From Opimibacter sp041746735 (lineage in GTDB: Bacteria; Bacteroidota; Bacteroidia; Chitinophagales; Saprospiraceae), in contig JBGTGP010000040.1 of assembly GCA_041746735.1 (NCBI GenBank), positions 16,869 to 80,868 on the forward strand: DNA of 64,000 nt. Reading direction: 5' to 3'. The notes beneath the pieces are model-generated. The model was given only the letters and a program-made list of their open reading frames with translations, made no database searches and was not told the DNA's origin. Numbering within the stretch: the first letter of the stretch is position 1; each line of letters begins with the position of its first letter. Positions 18,290-27,499 of this stretch are shown piece by piece. Position numbers and translations under genes: made by a program.

Positions 18290-19186
18290 TCAGGCAGGGG
18301 GTGATTTTTTACGGGAAAAACCGAAAGCGGCCTGTCCGATAAAATTATCCGGCATTTCTTCATCCCCCTGATAACCGAGTTCTACAGTTTCACCGCTGTC
18401 GGGAAAATGTACCGTGCCAAAGAGATAGTCCCACAGGCTCAGGGAAATGCCAAAATTTATACCATAGGTGAAATGCGCCGGAAATTGTTTGGCATGGTGC
18501 CACGTATGCATTTGCGGATTATTGAAGATATACTTAAGCGGTCCCAGGGGTATTTTGATATTGGAGTGGTTGAAGTGACCGATACTGACGGCTACGATGT
18601 GGACGATAAAAAATTCCTGTATGCCAAATCCGATCATACCCAGCGGAATGTATTCTATGGCGCGGTAGACCACATTTTCCATCCAGTGGTAGCGAAGGTG
18701 GGTAGCAAACCCGAGCTGTTTGGCAGAGTGATGGACTTTGTGAAATTGCCACAAAAACGGGACGCGGTGCAACAACCGATGGATGTTCCATTGGATAAAA
18801 TCCCGTACGACAAACATGGTCAGTAACTGAGCCCATACAGCCCAGGTCGCGATTTGGATGGCCACCAGATTGCGGACCCCAAATACATTGGCCAGAAATG
18901 AATTGAACGCCTCGACGAAAACACTGGACACAGCATTGTAGCCGATCAGGGAAAACAGGAAGAAATTGAAGAACATATAAAAGATGTCCAGCCAAAAATC
19001 CCGTTTGATCACGCCTTGTGCCTTATGCCATGGACGGCTATACTCCAGCAGGAAGAAAAACAGGGATATCCCGACCAGCCAGTAGACATAATTGGTCCAG
19101 GACGGGTGGGTGATCTCATACCATAAATATTGAGCATATCCCGTATAGCCATTGACAAAAATCTCCACAAACCGGGTCAAATCCAT
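18290..19186 (-). CDS. Sterol desaturase / fatty acid hydroxylase superfamily membrane protein
   Basis: 298 residues with several hydrophobic helices in the N-terminal half. The histidine clusters of the family's di-iron site are present: HRLLH, HKVHH, a single His in GHFNHSN, and HTWHH near the C-terminus. Members hydroxylate or desaturate lipids using O2 at a membrane-embedded di-iron centre. The lipid substrate cannot be deduced. The gene converges on the formate dehydrogenase alpha gene with 46 bases between stops and no obvious terminator. Confidence 0.9.
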   Translation of the reverse strand: MDLTRFVEIFVNGYTGYAQYLWYEITHPSWTNYVYWLVGISLFFFLLEYSRPWHKAQGVIKRDFWLDIFYMFFNFFLFSLIGYNAVSSVFVEAFNSFLANVFGVRNLVAIQIATWAVWAQLLTMFVVRDFIQWNIHRLLHRVPFLWQFHKVHHSAKQLGFATHLRYHWMENVVYRAIEYIPLGMIGFGIQEFFIVHIVAVSIGHFNHSNIKIPLGPLKYIFNNPQMHTWHHAKQFPAHFTYGINFGISLSLWDYLFGTVHFPDSGETVELGYQGDEEMPDNFIGQAAFGFSRKKSPPA

Positions 19187-19314
19187 ACAGGGTATATTCA
19201 GTTTAGTGGTTCAAAAGTAGCAGAAATCAAAGTGCCGGGTATGTCTCAAAAGTTACATAACGGGTCAGCTTCATTCCGGATTCGATTGACTCGTCATGGT
19301 ACGGAAGATATGAT

Positions 19315-19596
19315 TTAAAGCACATCCTGCCATTCCACCATTTTATCCAGCATACGTTTAGCGAATGGACAAAGAGGAAGCACTTTTATGTTGTGTTCAC
19401 GGACGTAGAGGACGAGTTCGTGCAATAATTTTTTTCCGATTTGCTGGCCTTTCAGGGCTTCGTTCACCTCTGTATGATCGATAATCATCCGGTGGTCACC
19501 AGCCATGACGTAGGCCATTTCCGCCATTTGCCTTCCGGATTGCATATAGACGAAAGCGCCTTTCCCTCCAGTTTTTATATGTTCAATTGTACCCAT
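19315..19596 (-). CDS. Short GNAT-like N-acetyltransferase domain protein
   Basis: 93 residues, the typical length of the small stand-alone GNAT-type family (Gcn5-related, YidJ/At1g77540-like). Recognisable blocks are GAFVYMQSGRQMAEMAYVMAGD, IDHTEVNEALKGQQIGKKLLHELV with the acetyl-CoA loop GQQIGKKL, and VLPLCPFAKRML with the conserved Cys-Pro. The substrate is unknown. It lies 31 bases downstream of the alpha/beta hydrolase gene on the same strand and may be co-transcribed. Confidence 0.88.
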   Translation of the reverse strand: MGTIEHIKTGGKGAFVYMQSGRQMAEMAYVMAGDHRMIIDHTEVNEALKGQQIGKKLLHELVLYVREHNIKVLPLCPFAKRMLDKMVEWQDVL

Positions 19597-19627
19597 TCAA
19601 AGTGCCTTTTAAGTATGACCGTAAAAT

Positions 19628-20323
19628 CTAATCCACCGACAGAAACGAAATGATGATCTGAGCAAGGGTATCCTGATCTACCGACTCAAATGGATGTTTG
19701 AATCCTTCGATACACTCCAGATGTCCGGCTGGCAGCATGTTAGCCACCCATGCGGATTCTTCTTGTGAGACCATGTGATCCTGAGTTCCGATGCAGATCA
19801 ATGCCGGGTGTGGAATGTATTTAAAATCATCCTCCGTCATCGCGGCTCCATTGCCCAATGCCGTCATCATGTTGGCTGTTTGCCGCATGACCTGTTTCCA
19901 GTCCTGCGGAGCATGGCGGTAGTGAAGGGTCGTAGCAAAGGCCGGTATTTTCTGCTCAATAATTTCAGGATCCATCATCCGGACATCCCGGGCAGCCGAT
20001 TCAGGCGTCCAATCAAACCTGGTTCCCAGGGTGATGATTTTTTCTACCCGTTCCGGGTGCTCCAAAGCCAGTTGAAGAGCCACATATCCCCCCATGCTAT
20101 ATCCAAAAATATCCACTCGATCCAGTTCGTTCAGATCCATAAAGGTCAGCGTATCATGAACAAAAAGTTTGATGGAAAACTTTTCCGGAACAAGTTGTCC
20201 GCCATGTCCAGAAAAATTGAACATATAGAATATCGGCTGGCCGGCCATTTTCTCTTGCAGCGGGCCCCATTGATCCTTGCAGCCCAGGGCGCCATGTAAA
20301 AGCAGCAGCGGGTTTTTCATCAT
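19628..20323 (-). CDS. Alpha/beta-hydrolase fold protein
   Basis: About 231 residues from ATG 20323 (the frame is open from a TTG at 20332). Alpha/beta-hydrolase features: LLLLHGALG with an oxyanion-type HG, nucleophile elbow FGYSMGGYVAL, a late acid in CIGTQDHMVS and a catalytic His in GFKHPFES. It resembles the MenH/BioH group of small esterases or lyases, but no menaquinone or biotin genes are adjacent, so specificity is open. It is likely in an operon with the downstream GNAT gene. Confidence 0.87.
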   Translation of the reverse strand: MMKNPLLLLHGALGCKDQWGPLQEKMAGQPIFYMFNFSGHGGQLVPEKFSIKLFVHDTLTFMDLNELDRVDIFGYSMGGYVALQLALEHPERVEKIITLGTRFDWTPESAARDVRMMDPEIIEQKIPAFATTLHYRHAPQDWKQVMRQTANMMTALGNGAAMTEDDFKYIPHPALICIGTQDHMVSQEESAWVANMLPAGHLECIEGFKHPFESVDQDTLAQIIISFLSVD

Positions 20324-20548
20324 GATTGCCAATCATAATTATAAGATGTATGAGCCACATAACCTCCTATTCTCCCAGGCCCTGATCGATTGGGGGATAG
20401 TCTTTGAAAAGCCATGCTCAGGTAGAATAATCGTTTGGAATTCAAGAAGTAGAACGCGGGTTTGATCCATGCTTCAAGGGAATCCATCATCGTTACGATT
20501 AACGGGTGGAATGAATGGAATAGCGGGATCATACAGGAGGTCCGTTTT

Positions 20549-21397
20549 CTATTCCGCTGTGGGTTCTTTCCCATCGCGGGTGAACTCCGCATCGGCATAA
20601 TGAATGACCCGTTGCGGAAAGGGGATATAGATTTCATTTTGGTTCAGCGCGGAAAAAATGGCGACACGCAGTTGGCTTTTGATATTTTCCACCCGGAATA
20701 CTTCACTGCACCAAAACATAACCGTGATCTCAATGGAGGAATCCCCGAAAGCGGTCAGGCGAATGGAGGGTTCCGGTTTCCGGCTCACAGACGGATGAGC
20801 CAGTGTGACCTCTTTGAGTAGTTTCATCACTGTGGGAATATCCTCTTTATAAGCCAGAAAGATCTGGATATCAAATCTGGAGGTGAGATGGCTATAGGTC
20901 CAGTTGACCACATTCCTTTCTGTGATGACCGAATTGGGCAGAATGATAAATTTATCTTCCCGAGTGATGACTGTCGTTGTTCGGAGTTTGATCTCCCTGA
21001 CCCGGCAAACAATCCCATCCACTTCGATGATATCATTGACTTTTATCGTGCCGTCAAAAAGGATGACAATGCCTGAAATAAAATCTTTGAAAAGGTGCTG
21101 CAAGCCAAAGCCGAGACCCACCAGGAGCGCGGCAGATCCCACAAAAAGAACGGCAAGGTTAAAGCCAAGCGCGGTGATGCCGAGCAGGATCACCAGGATG
21201 GTAATGGTGTATCGGATCAATTGCAGAATCGAATATTTAGCCCCTGCATCGATTCGTTTGTTATTGGTGATGCCTTTGCCCACCGCCATCAGGATAATTT
21301 TGGCAGCCACCACGAGGGCTATGACAGCCATTACATTATGCACGTGCAGCTCGTATTTGCCGATCTGAAGGAGTTGATATTCCAGTATTTCTTTCAT
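20549..21397 (-). CDS. Small-conductance mechanosensitive channel, MscS family
   Basis: 282 residues. Two N-terminal membrane helices are followed by the pore-lining TM3 FVGSAALLVGLGFGLQHLFKDFISGIVILF. The cytoplasmic beta domain follows (IKVNDIIEVDGIVCRVREIKLRTTTVITREDKFIILPNSVI) and an alpha-beta C-terminal part. It should release solutes on hypo-osmotic shock. A divergent 311-base spacer separates it from the DUF6445-like gene. That spacer holds a small TCAGT-ttat-ACTGA inverted repeat at 21429-21442 and no gene. Confidence 0.93.
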   Translation of the reverse strand: MKEILEYQLLQIGKYELHVHNVMAVIALVVAAKIILMAVGKGITNNKRIDAGAKYSILQLIRYTITILVILLGITALGFNLAVLFVGSAALLVGLGFGLQHLFKDFISGIVILFDGTIKVNDIIEVDGIVCRVREIKLRTTTVITREDKFIILPNSVITERNVVNWTYSHLTSRFDIQIFLAYKEDIPTVMKLLKEVTLAHPSVSRKPEPSIRLTAFGDSSIEITVMFWCSEVFRVENIKSQLRVAIFSALNQNEIYIPFPQRVIHYADAEFTRDGKEPTAE

Positions 21398-21708
21398 GGC
21401 CAGGATGTCATTTCCGGTGTGTAAAATATCAGTTTATACTGACATCATGTTGCAGGGTGCCGATCAGAGCAATCCCTGTGTTATATTTTGGCTCCGGTTC
21501 AGGTATTGTAGCCGTAAAATAGGTTAGGTAAAGAGGTTGTTTTTTAATTGGGATTTGGCAATAGTTCGTACTTTTAAAATCGTAATGGATCATCACACCT
21601 CTTATGGATACGTGATATTAGCGTATTCAACCGGTTCGACTGACCGGGATTACTTTAATATAACAGGAGAATCCGGGTATATCACCCTTTTCTCCGGAAA
21701 AGAGGACC

Positions 21709-22359
21709 ATGGAAAAATTACGTTATACCCGTTTTCTGCTCACCAAAGATGATTTTTACGACAATCCTTTACAAGTGCAGCAGGCAGCACTTCATGCCCA
21801 ATACTATGAGCCGGAACACGTTACGGGACTCCGGAGTAACACGGTCTATCATGAGCCCGGGGTGAAATCCAAACTCGAAAAAATATTAGGCATCCGGATC
21901 AACCGATGGGATACAGACCCTCTGGAAGAGAATGGAGTGTTCTACCAGGGGCTTGCGTCCGGTAAAACAAAGGAGGTCCCCGGTGTTCATTCGGATGAAC
22001 CCTACAATGATATCACGGTACTGATATATCTCACGCCGGATTTACCTGTTGATTGCGGTACCTCCCTTTGGATGCACCGGCAGACAGGGCTGTGTGACCC
22101 TCCGATGGCAGGAGATGCCCGCAGGTGTAGAATGAAGCTGGGTGTATTGAGAGCACAATTTGAACGGGAGTCAAAACAACGGGAGAAATGGATCGAAACG
22201 GACCGCGTGGGATACCGCTTCAACAGGATGGTGGCCTACCCGTCAGGCGTGCTTCATTCAGCGTCCCGGCATTATGGCGGGCAACTGTTGAATGGCAGAT
22301 TGTATCAAACCTTTCGAATCGGGGTGGATTGGAGTACATTCCGTATGACCAAGGCCTGA
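21709..22359 (+). CDS. DUF6445-like putative 2-oxoglutarate/Fe(II) dioxygenase
   Basis: 216 residues. The double-stranded beta-helix signature is present: iron-binding GVHSDEPYNDITVLIYLTP (HxD) and a distal His in YPSGVLHSASRHYG, with NGRLYQTFRIGV supplying the late Arg. The intervening CGTSLWMHRQTGL segment is also typical of the family. Members occur beside SapC-like and halogenase genes in other bacteria, but not here. Substrate unknown. It ends 10 bases from the stop of the convergent 544-aa gene. Confidence 0.72.
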   Translation: MEKLRYTRFLLTKDDFYDNPLQVQQAALHAQYYEPEHVTGLRSNTVYHEPGVKSKLEKILGIRINRWDTDPLEENGVFYQGLASGKTKEVPGVHSDEPYNDITVLIYLTPDLPVDCGTSLWMHRQTGLCDPPMAGDARRCRMKLGVLRAQFERESKQREKWIETDRVGYRFNRMVAYPSGVLHSASRHYGGQLLNGRLYQTFRIGVDWSTFRMTKA

Positions 22360-22369
22360 TCAGAATCTC

Positions 22370-24004
22370 CTATTTTGGGTAGGCCTCCCTACCGGAATAA
22401 AACCGGATGATCAGATCCTGATAATCATAGACGTTGACTGGTTTAGTTCGAATCATGTCCGCCATACATTGCAGCCTGAACGTATCCGTAATGTTCAGGG
22501 CGGATGCCCAAAGAGCGACCTCTGTCAACACCTGACGTTCGTATGAATCGGATGAAATGTTCTTGCCGGTTTGAGACAAAAAAAGTGCGCTGGAGGTTTC
22601 TTCTGCGACAGACCTGTTGCCTCCATAGGTTCGCTGGATCATTTGGGTGACTTTCTTTGTGATGCTTCCGGTATCTGGCGAAATCCGTTTTCCAAGTCTG
22701 AGGCCAAGGCTGCTTCCGGTAAACGCTGTCAGGGTTTTTCTGGTACTGCGGTAAGATGTATTGGCCGCGATTTTTTGTTCCTCCTTGCCTGCGAATTGAC
22801 GCAAGACTTTGTCCAAAGGCCTGAATCCCATTCGGTAGAAAAACCAAAATGCACCGGATTCAATACCCTCAGGGTTGTCAAAACCAAACTGATAAGGTTC
22901 GATTTCAATATACTGTAAATGGAATACATGCCGGAAAACCCGTAGCAGCGAGGCGAGCATAAAAGAAGATTCACCGCTGCGAAAGGTTTCAAATATATTC
23001 AGGCCGAAATTGGCCCGGTCACCAAAAACCCATGCGCCACCATATGAAGCAGGTAATCCGTTTTTAAAAGCAGTAAACCCGACATAGGATTCTAATGGCA
23101 ATTGCCGGGCCGGGATCATACTGTAAATGGCTATGGAGACGCCCCGGTCCAGGGAGTATAACCGTAAAGAATTTTCATCGAGAAAAGTGGTGGGATCCGT
23201 CTCTCTGGCGGTAAGGATCATGGCATTTTGGATGACCTGGATGATATCTTTTTTTTCACTTGCAGAACAGGTTGTGGAAGGGGGTAAAGGCATATCGAGT
23301 ATGTTTTTTACCGATATTTTTTTCTGCAGATCAGCATGAAAGAAAGGCTGAATCCCGGGCAAGCGGTTATAAAATTTTGAAAATACTTTATCCTTGGGTT
23401 GGACCCTCACATAGACATCAAGGCGGTCAAACAGGTAGTCTTTGATATAGGGCGTGAGGTCCAGCCTGGATAGTTCATGGACCAGAAAAGGAAGGCATTG
23501 CGATTGAGGTACCTGTAATACCTTCAGGAGATCCTGATGATCCAGACCGGCCGTGGTTTCGCTTTTTTCCAGGGAGGTGAGTGTCAGACGGAGTATATCA
23601 TTCACTTGCTGTGCGGGGGCTTCAATGGCTTCCAGGCTGATGGTGCAATGCGGATACGATAAAAGCCATCGTACTCCGTCATGAGAGAAACGGGTGACAA
23701 TTGGGGTGAATGGAAGACCTGAGTTTTCAAGAGCTTTTCCTGTACCGGTCACGGAACGTTTTAGATGCCATGTGATCCGGTTCAGTTCCTTGTCTACCTT
23801 TTCCCATTGGTCCGAATCTGCCGGATAGCCCAGGATAAATAATAACGCTTCTGCATACAGCACGAGATCCTCCTTCTGGCTAAGTTTCATGGCAGAGAGG
23901 TGATGCAGAAGCTGGCGTTTGAGGTCAAGCCCTGTGTCATCAAACTGGCTAAGACAGGATTTCAGTTGCTGAGCCTTTTGCTGGAAGGTGGCCATCATGC
24001 GCAT
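22370..24004 (-). CDS. Conserved protein of unknown function with GNAT-like segment
   Basis: 544 residues (ATG 24004; ATG 23995 is equally possible). No signal peptide or membrane helix is seen. The N-terminal 250 residues are mainly helical. A central block (about 310-405) reads YGGAWVFGDRANFGLNIFE, then SLLRVFRHVFHLQYIEIEPYQFG and FDNPEGIESGAFWFFYRMGF. The last part recalls the acceptor end of GNAT-like acyltransferases, where an asparagine and GF are conserved. I recall related large uncharacterised proteins in proteobacteria but no assigned function. It is convergent with the DUF6445-like gene. Confidence 0.6.
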   Translation of the reverse strand: MRMMATFQQKAQQLKSCLSQFDDTGLDLKRQLLHHLSAMKLSQKEDLVLYAEALLFILGYPADSDQWEKVDKELNRITWHLKRSVTGTGKALENSGLPFTPIVTRFSHDGVRWLLSYPHCTISLEAIEAPAQQVNDILRLTLTSLEKSETTAGLDHQDLLKVLQVPQSQCLPFLVHELSRLDLTPYIKDYLFDRLDVYVRVQPKDKVFSKFYNRLPGIQPFFHADLQKKISVKNILDMPLPPSTTCSASEKKDIIQVIQNAMILTARETDPTTFLDENSLRLYSLDRGVSIAIYSMIPARQLPLESYVGFTAFKNGLPASYGGAWVFGDRANFGLNIFETFRSGESSFMLASLLRVFRHVFHLQYIEIEPYQFGFDNPEGIESGAFWFFYRMGFRPLDKVLRQFAGKEEQKIAANTSYRSTRKTLTAFTGSSLGLRLGKRISPDTGSITKKVTQMIQRTYGGNRSVAEETSSALFLSQTGKNISSDSYERQVLTEVALWASALNITDTFRLQCMADMIRTKPVNVYDYQDLIIRFYSGREAYPK

Positions 24005-24061
24005 TTAAGGCTGATGAGGTAAGATATCGCTTTATTCCCCATCGGCCACCGTTTAATTGGG

Positions 24062-24069
24062 TACCTTTG
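24062..24069 (+). promoter_or_regulatory. Bacteroidota -7 promoter element
   Basis: TACCTTTG matches TAnnTTTG and lies 16 bases before ATG 24085 of the PhnA-domain gene. This implies a 5' leader of about 10 bases and argues against the in-frame TTG at 24067 as the start, because that codon overlaps the promoter. Confidence 0.6.
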
Positions 24070-24084
24070 GGCTTATCGTATCAA

Positions 24085-24306
24085 ATGGATAATAAAAACG
24101 AAACGAAAGATAATAATGGAAATGTGCTCTCCGAAGGAGATGCTGTCCATGTTATCAAAGATCTTAAAGTCAAAGGTTTTGGCAAAGATTTGAAACGGGG
24201 AACAGTCGTAAAAAATATTCGGTTAACCTCAGATGTAAGTGAGATCGAAGGGAAAGTGGACAGCAGTATGCTGGTCCTGAAAACAATGTATGTTAAGAAA
24301 AAGTAG
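24085..24306 (+). CDS. PhnA (YjdM) C-terminal-domain protein
   Basis: 73 residues consisting only of the PhnA domain: DNNGNVLSEGDAVHVIKDLKVKG, then LKRGTVVKNIRL and SSMLVLKTMYVKK, a close match to the family consensus. The N-terminal zinc ribbon of full-length YjdM/PhnA is absent. Despite the name these proteins are not proven to act in phosphonate use. The fold is a small SH3-like barrel. It stops 9 bases from the convergent GreA/B-like gene. Confidence 0.85.
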   Translation: MDNKNETKDNNGNVLSEGDAVHVIKDLKVKGFGKDLKRGTVVKNIRLTSDVSEIEGKVDSSMLVLKTMYVKKK

Positions 24307-24315
24307 GTTCAGGAA

Positions 24316-24768
24316 TCAATGGATGTCCTCGATGGTGTACCGGAGCTTGTTAAATTCAAATGAATCCCCTTTTTTCAATCCCCTCATCAATGCATATAGA
24401 GGAGCCTGCTCGGACATACCAAAAACTTTTTGTCCTTCCACCTCCACATCTTCACTGGAGACGCCAATAAAAAAGGTCCGTTGATCGGTCTTGACAATGG
24501 CCCCGCGCTCGACCAGAGCAGCCGGATTGGCGGGATCAATACCCCGAAGAATACTCATTTCGTATTGCGCGAAATCACGCTCTTTACTTAATACTTCCAT
24601 AAGCGCCTGCGGTGAGTTGGAACTTTCATCCGTCTGGCTGGGGGAATCCTTTTGTCCGTAGGTATCCGCCTGACCGTCTTCGATGCGCTGGTCAAAATTG
24701 TCAATCAGATTCTGCTGTTTCTTAATGCATGCCGCCAAAACAGCGGCTTTGGAAATTCTATGGCCCAT
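24316..24768 (-). CDS. GreA/GreB-like transcription factor (C-terminal-domain type)
   Basis: 150 residues. An N-terminal alpha-helical segment (about 1-75, SKAAVLAACIKKQQNLIDNFDQ and ALMEVLSKERDFAQYE) suggests a coiled coil. It is followed by a GreA/GreB C-terminal FKBP-like domain (VERGAIVKTDQRTFFIGVSSEDVEVEGQ, QAPLYALMRGLKKGDSFEF). The coiled coil is separated by a polar insert (YGQKDSPSQTDESSN) and lacks the clear acidic tip seen in true cleavage factors. It may therefore bind RNA polymerase without cleaving transcripts, like Rnk or other Gre-fold factors. Confidence 0.78.
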   Translation of the reverse strand: MGHRISKAAVLAACIKKQQNLIDNFDQRIEDGQADTYGQKDSPSQTDESSNSPQALMEVLSKERDFAQYEMSILRGIDPANPAALVERGAIVKTDQRTFFIGVSSEDVEVEGQKVFGMSEQAPLYALMRGLKKGDSFEFNKLRYTIEDIH

Positions 24769-24977
24769 CGAGAAAGTATTGATTTAGCAGCTAAAGATAC
24801 GAGACAATCTCATAAGGTTACGATAACAGGATTTAATGATCATCACTTGCTGATTTGAAGCCAAGAGAAAGGCTATTCAGTCCTTTTTGAAGAAAAATTC
24901 CTGTCCATTTCTTTGGCATTTTGGGAATTAAAACAGAAGTTTGTGCGCATAATTTATTTAGACTAATTACAAATAAA

Positions 24978-27227
24978 ATGCAAACCACCTCCTGCCAAGC
25001 ACAGTTAATATACCCAAAAAATTGGTATAAATATTTGATTATTAGTATATTGTGTTTTAATTTTTCACACCCTGTTCTCAGTCAGGAGACATTTCATATT
25101 TCCGATACTTCGCGCGTCTTTGAGATGCCACAGGTTGAGGTCATAGCCAACCGGGAAGATCGTCTCTTCAGGCACACACCCGGCGTCGCCGTTATCCTAC
25201 GATCCGGGGATATCCGCGCCTTACAACCCCTCTCCGGCAATGACGCATTGCGCCGGGTACCCGGACTGCATATCGTTGATGAAGAAGGAGCCGGTCTCCG
25301 AATCAATATCGGTGTCAGAGGATTGGATCCGGATCGCAGCCGCAATGTCCTGATCCTCGAGGATGGCATCCCCGTCGCGCTCAATCCTTATGGCGAACCT
25401 GAAATGTATTTCACTCCCCTGATCGATAAAATGGAAGCGGTCGAAGTTCTCAAAGGAAGTGGCCAGTTGCTTTTTGGTCCGCAGACGGTCGGTGGCGTCA
25501 TCAACTATATCACGCCGGATCCCCCTGAAGGTGTAACCCATAAGGTCAAGATCTCAGGTGGTCAAAATGGTTTTATGTCCACCCATCTTCGCCATGGCCG
25601 GAGTCGGGACAGATTTGGCTATCTCTTTTCTTTTACGCATAAAAGGGCTGATGCCATGGGTCCCACACGATTCAGCATTGTTGATCTGTCCATGAAAATG
25701 AAATGGCAGACCAGCGTCAACTCCAGTATTGGACTGAAAGTGGGTGTCTATGATGAGCAATCCAACTCAACCTACATCGGTATTACGCAGGCCATGTATG
25801 ATCAGGGTGGACAGGATTTTGTCATACTTGCGCCCGATGATATACTCCCCGTGCGACGGTATCATGCCAGCCTGACGCACAAATGGGATGCATCACCCAG
25901 GCTTCAGGTACAGACCACTGCATTTGCTTACACCATTTCGCGTAACTGGCGGAGACAAGAGTTTGGTATGACCGCCTACACGCCCAATCAGACCGGTGTG
26001 ATCTGGGGCGACACGACTATCACCGGAGGGGCGATCTACATGCGCAATCGAAGTTCCTGGCGAAACCGACAGTTTGAGGTTGCCGGACTTGAATCCAAAA
26101 TGAACTGGACGCATACGCTCGTGGGGGCAAACCATAACTTGCAGGTGGGCGTACGCGCATTGGTGGAGAAGGCGGAGGAACAGTTTATCCAGGGCAATAC
26201 GGCAGATGCCTTTGGAGGGAATATGCGGGACAATGAAGTGCGGAGAGGTTTTGCGGTCAGTCCGTATGTCGTCAATGAGGTCAGGATTTCAGACCGGCTA
26301 TCTGCCAATCTGGGACTTCGTCTTGAATCGTTTGAGTACGAGCGTCATATTCGAAGAGGACGATTTACTGTCGGAGGAGTACCCAATACCGTCCGGGATA
26401 CGAGTGTTCTGACTGAAAGTCACACCTTCGCCCTGATCCCTGGTGCGGGAATCAACTTCACGCTTTATGACAAGGTCTCCCTATTTGCCGGTGTCCACCG
26501 GGGTTTTGCACCGCCTCGCACCAAGGATGCGATCACGTCCGACGGCATAGCCCTGGATGTTGAGAAGGAGATCAGCACCAATTATGAGCTTGGCGCCCGG
26601 ATCGCAATCGGGTCATTTTTTACCTTTCATCCTGCCATTTTCTTTCTTGATTTTCAAAATCAGATCATACCCTCATCTCAATCGTCCGGAAACCAGAATG
26701 CCACGGGTCTGACCAATGGAGGCCGAACCCAACATATAGGACTCGAGGCAGATCTACGTTACAATGTCTTAGGCGCATTGGGGACTGATCATGCATTGCT
26801 CCTCGGTACCACACTGACGCTGGTTCGTTCCAGATATGCGGCTGACCGTTTTCTTCGACTCGGTGAGATGCTTGTTAATATTCGAGACAATAAATTGCCA
26901 TATGCTCCTGCAATGCTGATGAATCATCACATTGGATTTACACACCGGAATGGCCTGGGGATACATCTGTATGGGCACTATACGGCAAGTCAGTATTCCG
27001 ACGAATTGAATACCGTCATCCCCTCCGCTGATGGTCTGACCGGACGTATTGATGCACGCTATGTAATGGATGCCACCTTGATCTACCAGCCAGTGAAGGG
27101 GGGATGGATCTTTTCGGCTGGATGTAAGAACTTAACTGGTGAGCGATACATCGTTTCCAGGCGACCCCAAGGCATCAAAGTCGGGTTGTCCCGCTTTATT
27201 ACAGCAGGGGTAGAGCTTACATTTTGA
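24978..27227 (+). CDS. TonB-dependent receptor, FecA-like (iron/siderophore uptake)
   Basis: About 749 residues from ATG 24978; the frame is open from 24921. The signal segment ends near HPVLSQ. A TonB-box-like region, then a plug domain: DALRRVPGLHIVDEEGAGLRI, IGVRGLDPDRSRNVLILEDGIP, YGEPEMYFTPLIDKMEAVEVLKG and QTVGGVINYITP. The 22-strand barrel ends with an aromatic C-terminus (RFITAGVELTF). The plug wording is closest to Fe(III)-dicitrate receptors of the FecA type. No FecI/FecR regulators or ABC transporter genes are adjacent, so the ligand is inferred only. A terminator follows. Confidence 0.92.
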   Translation: MQTTSCQAQLIYPKNWYKYLIISILCFNFSHPVLSQETFHISDTSRVFEMPQVEVIANREDRLFRHTPGVAVILRSGDIRALQPLSGNDALRRVPGLHIVDEEGAGLRINIGVRGLDPDRSRNVLILEDGIPVALNPYGEPEMYFTPLIDKMEAVEVLKGSGQLLFGPQTVGGVINYITPDPPEGVTHKVKISGGQNGFMSTHLRHGRSRDRFGYLFSFTHKRADAMGPTRFSIVDLSMKMKWQTSVNSSIGLKVGVYDEQSNSTYIGITQAMYDQGGQDFVILAPDDILPVRRYHASLTHKWDASPRLQVQTTAFAYTISRNWRRQEFGMTAYTPNQTGVIWGDTTITGGAIYMRNRSSWRNRQFEVAGLESKMNWTHTLVGANHNLQVGVRALVEKAEEQFIQGNTADAFGGNMRDNEVRRGFAVSPYVVNEVRISDRLSANLGLRLESFEYERHIRRGRFTVGGVPNTVRDTSVLTESHTFALIPGAGINFTLYDKVSLFAGVHRGFAPPRTKDAITSDGIALDVEKEISTNYELGARIAIGSFFTFHPAIFFLDFQNQIIPSSQSSGNQNATGLTNGGRTQHIGLEADLRYNVLGALGTDHALLLGTTLTLVRSRYAADRFLRLGEMLVNIRDNKLPYAPAMLMNHHIGFTHRNGLGIHLYGHYTASQYSDELNTVIPSADGLTGRIDARYVMDATLIYQPVKGGWIFSAGCKNLTGERYIVSRRPQGIKVGLSRFITAGVELTF

Positions 27228-27253
27228 GCCCACCTTTTTCATGCTCGCAGGTT

Positions 27254-27288
27254 AAAAGGCTCCGAATACTGTTCCGGGGCCTTTTTTA
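27254..27288 (+). terminator. Rho-independent terminator after the TonB receptor
   Basis: AAAAGGCTCCG (27254-27264) pairs with CGGGGCCTTTT (27275-27285) with one wobble, followed by T residues. The remaining spacer to 27499 shows no supportable gene. Confidence 0.85.
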
Positions 27289-27499
27289 TGTCCGGATTCT
27301 TCGCCGCTTTTTCGTCACTCGTCACCAGAAATGGGGATTGAGTTACCTTTTATTTGGAGGCCCCGCAGGTCTACCGGTACCTTTGAGATATCAAAACGAA
27401 AAATCATTTCACGGCCTGTTTTTGTGACGTTTTATTTTCAAAAGCAACATTAAGGTGGGCCGCAAAACTACTCTTCATCACATCTAATAACATTAAATC

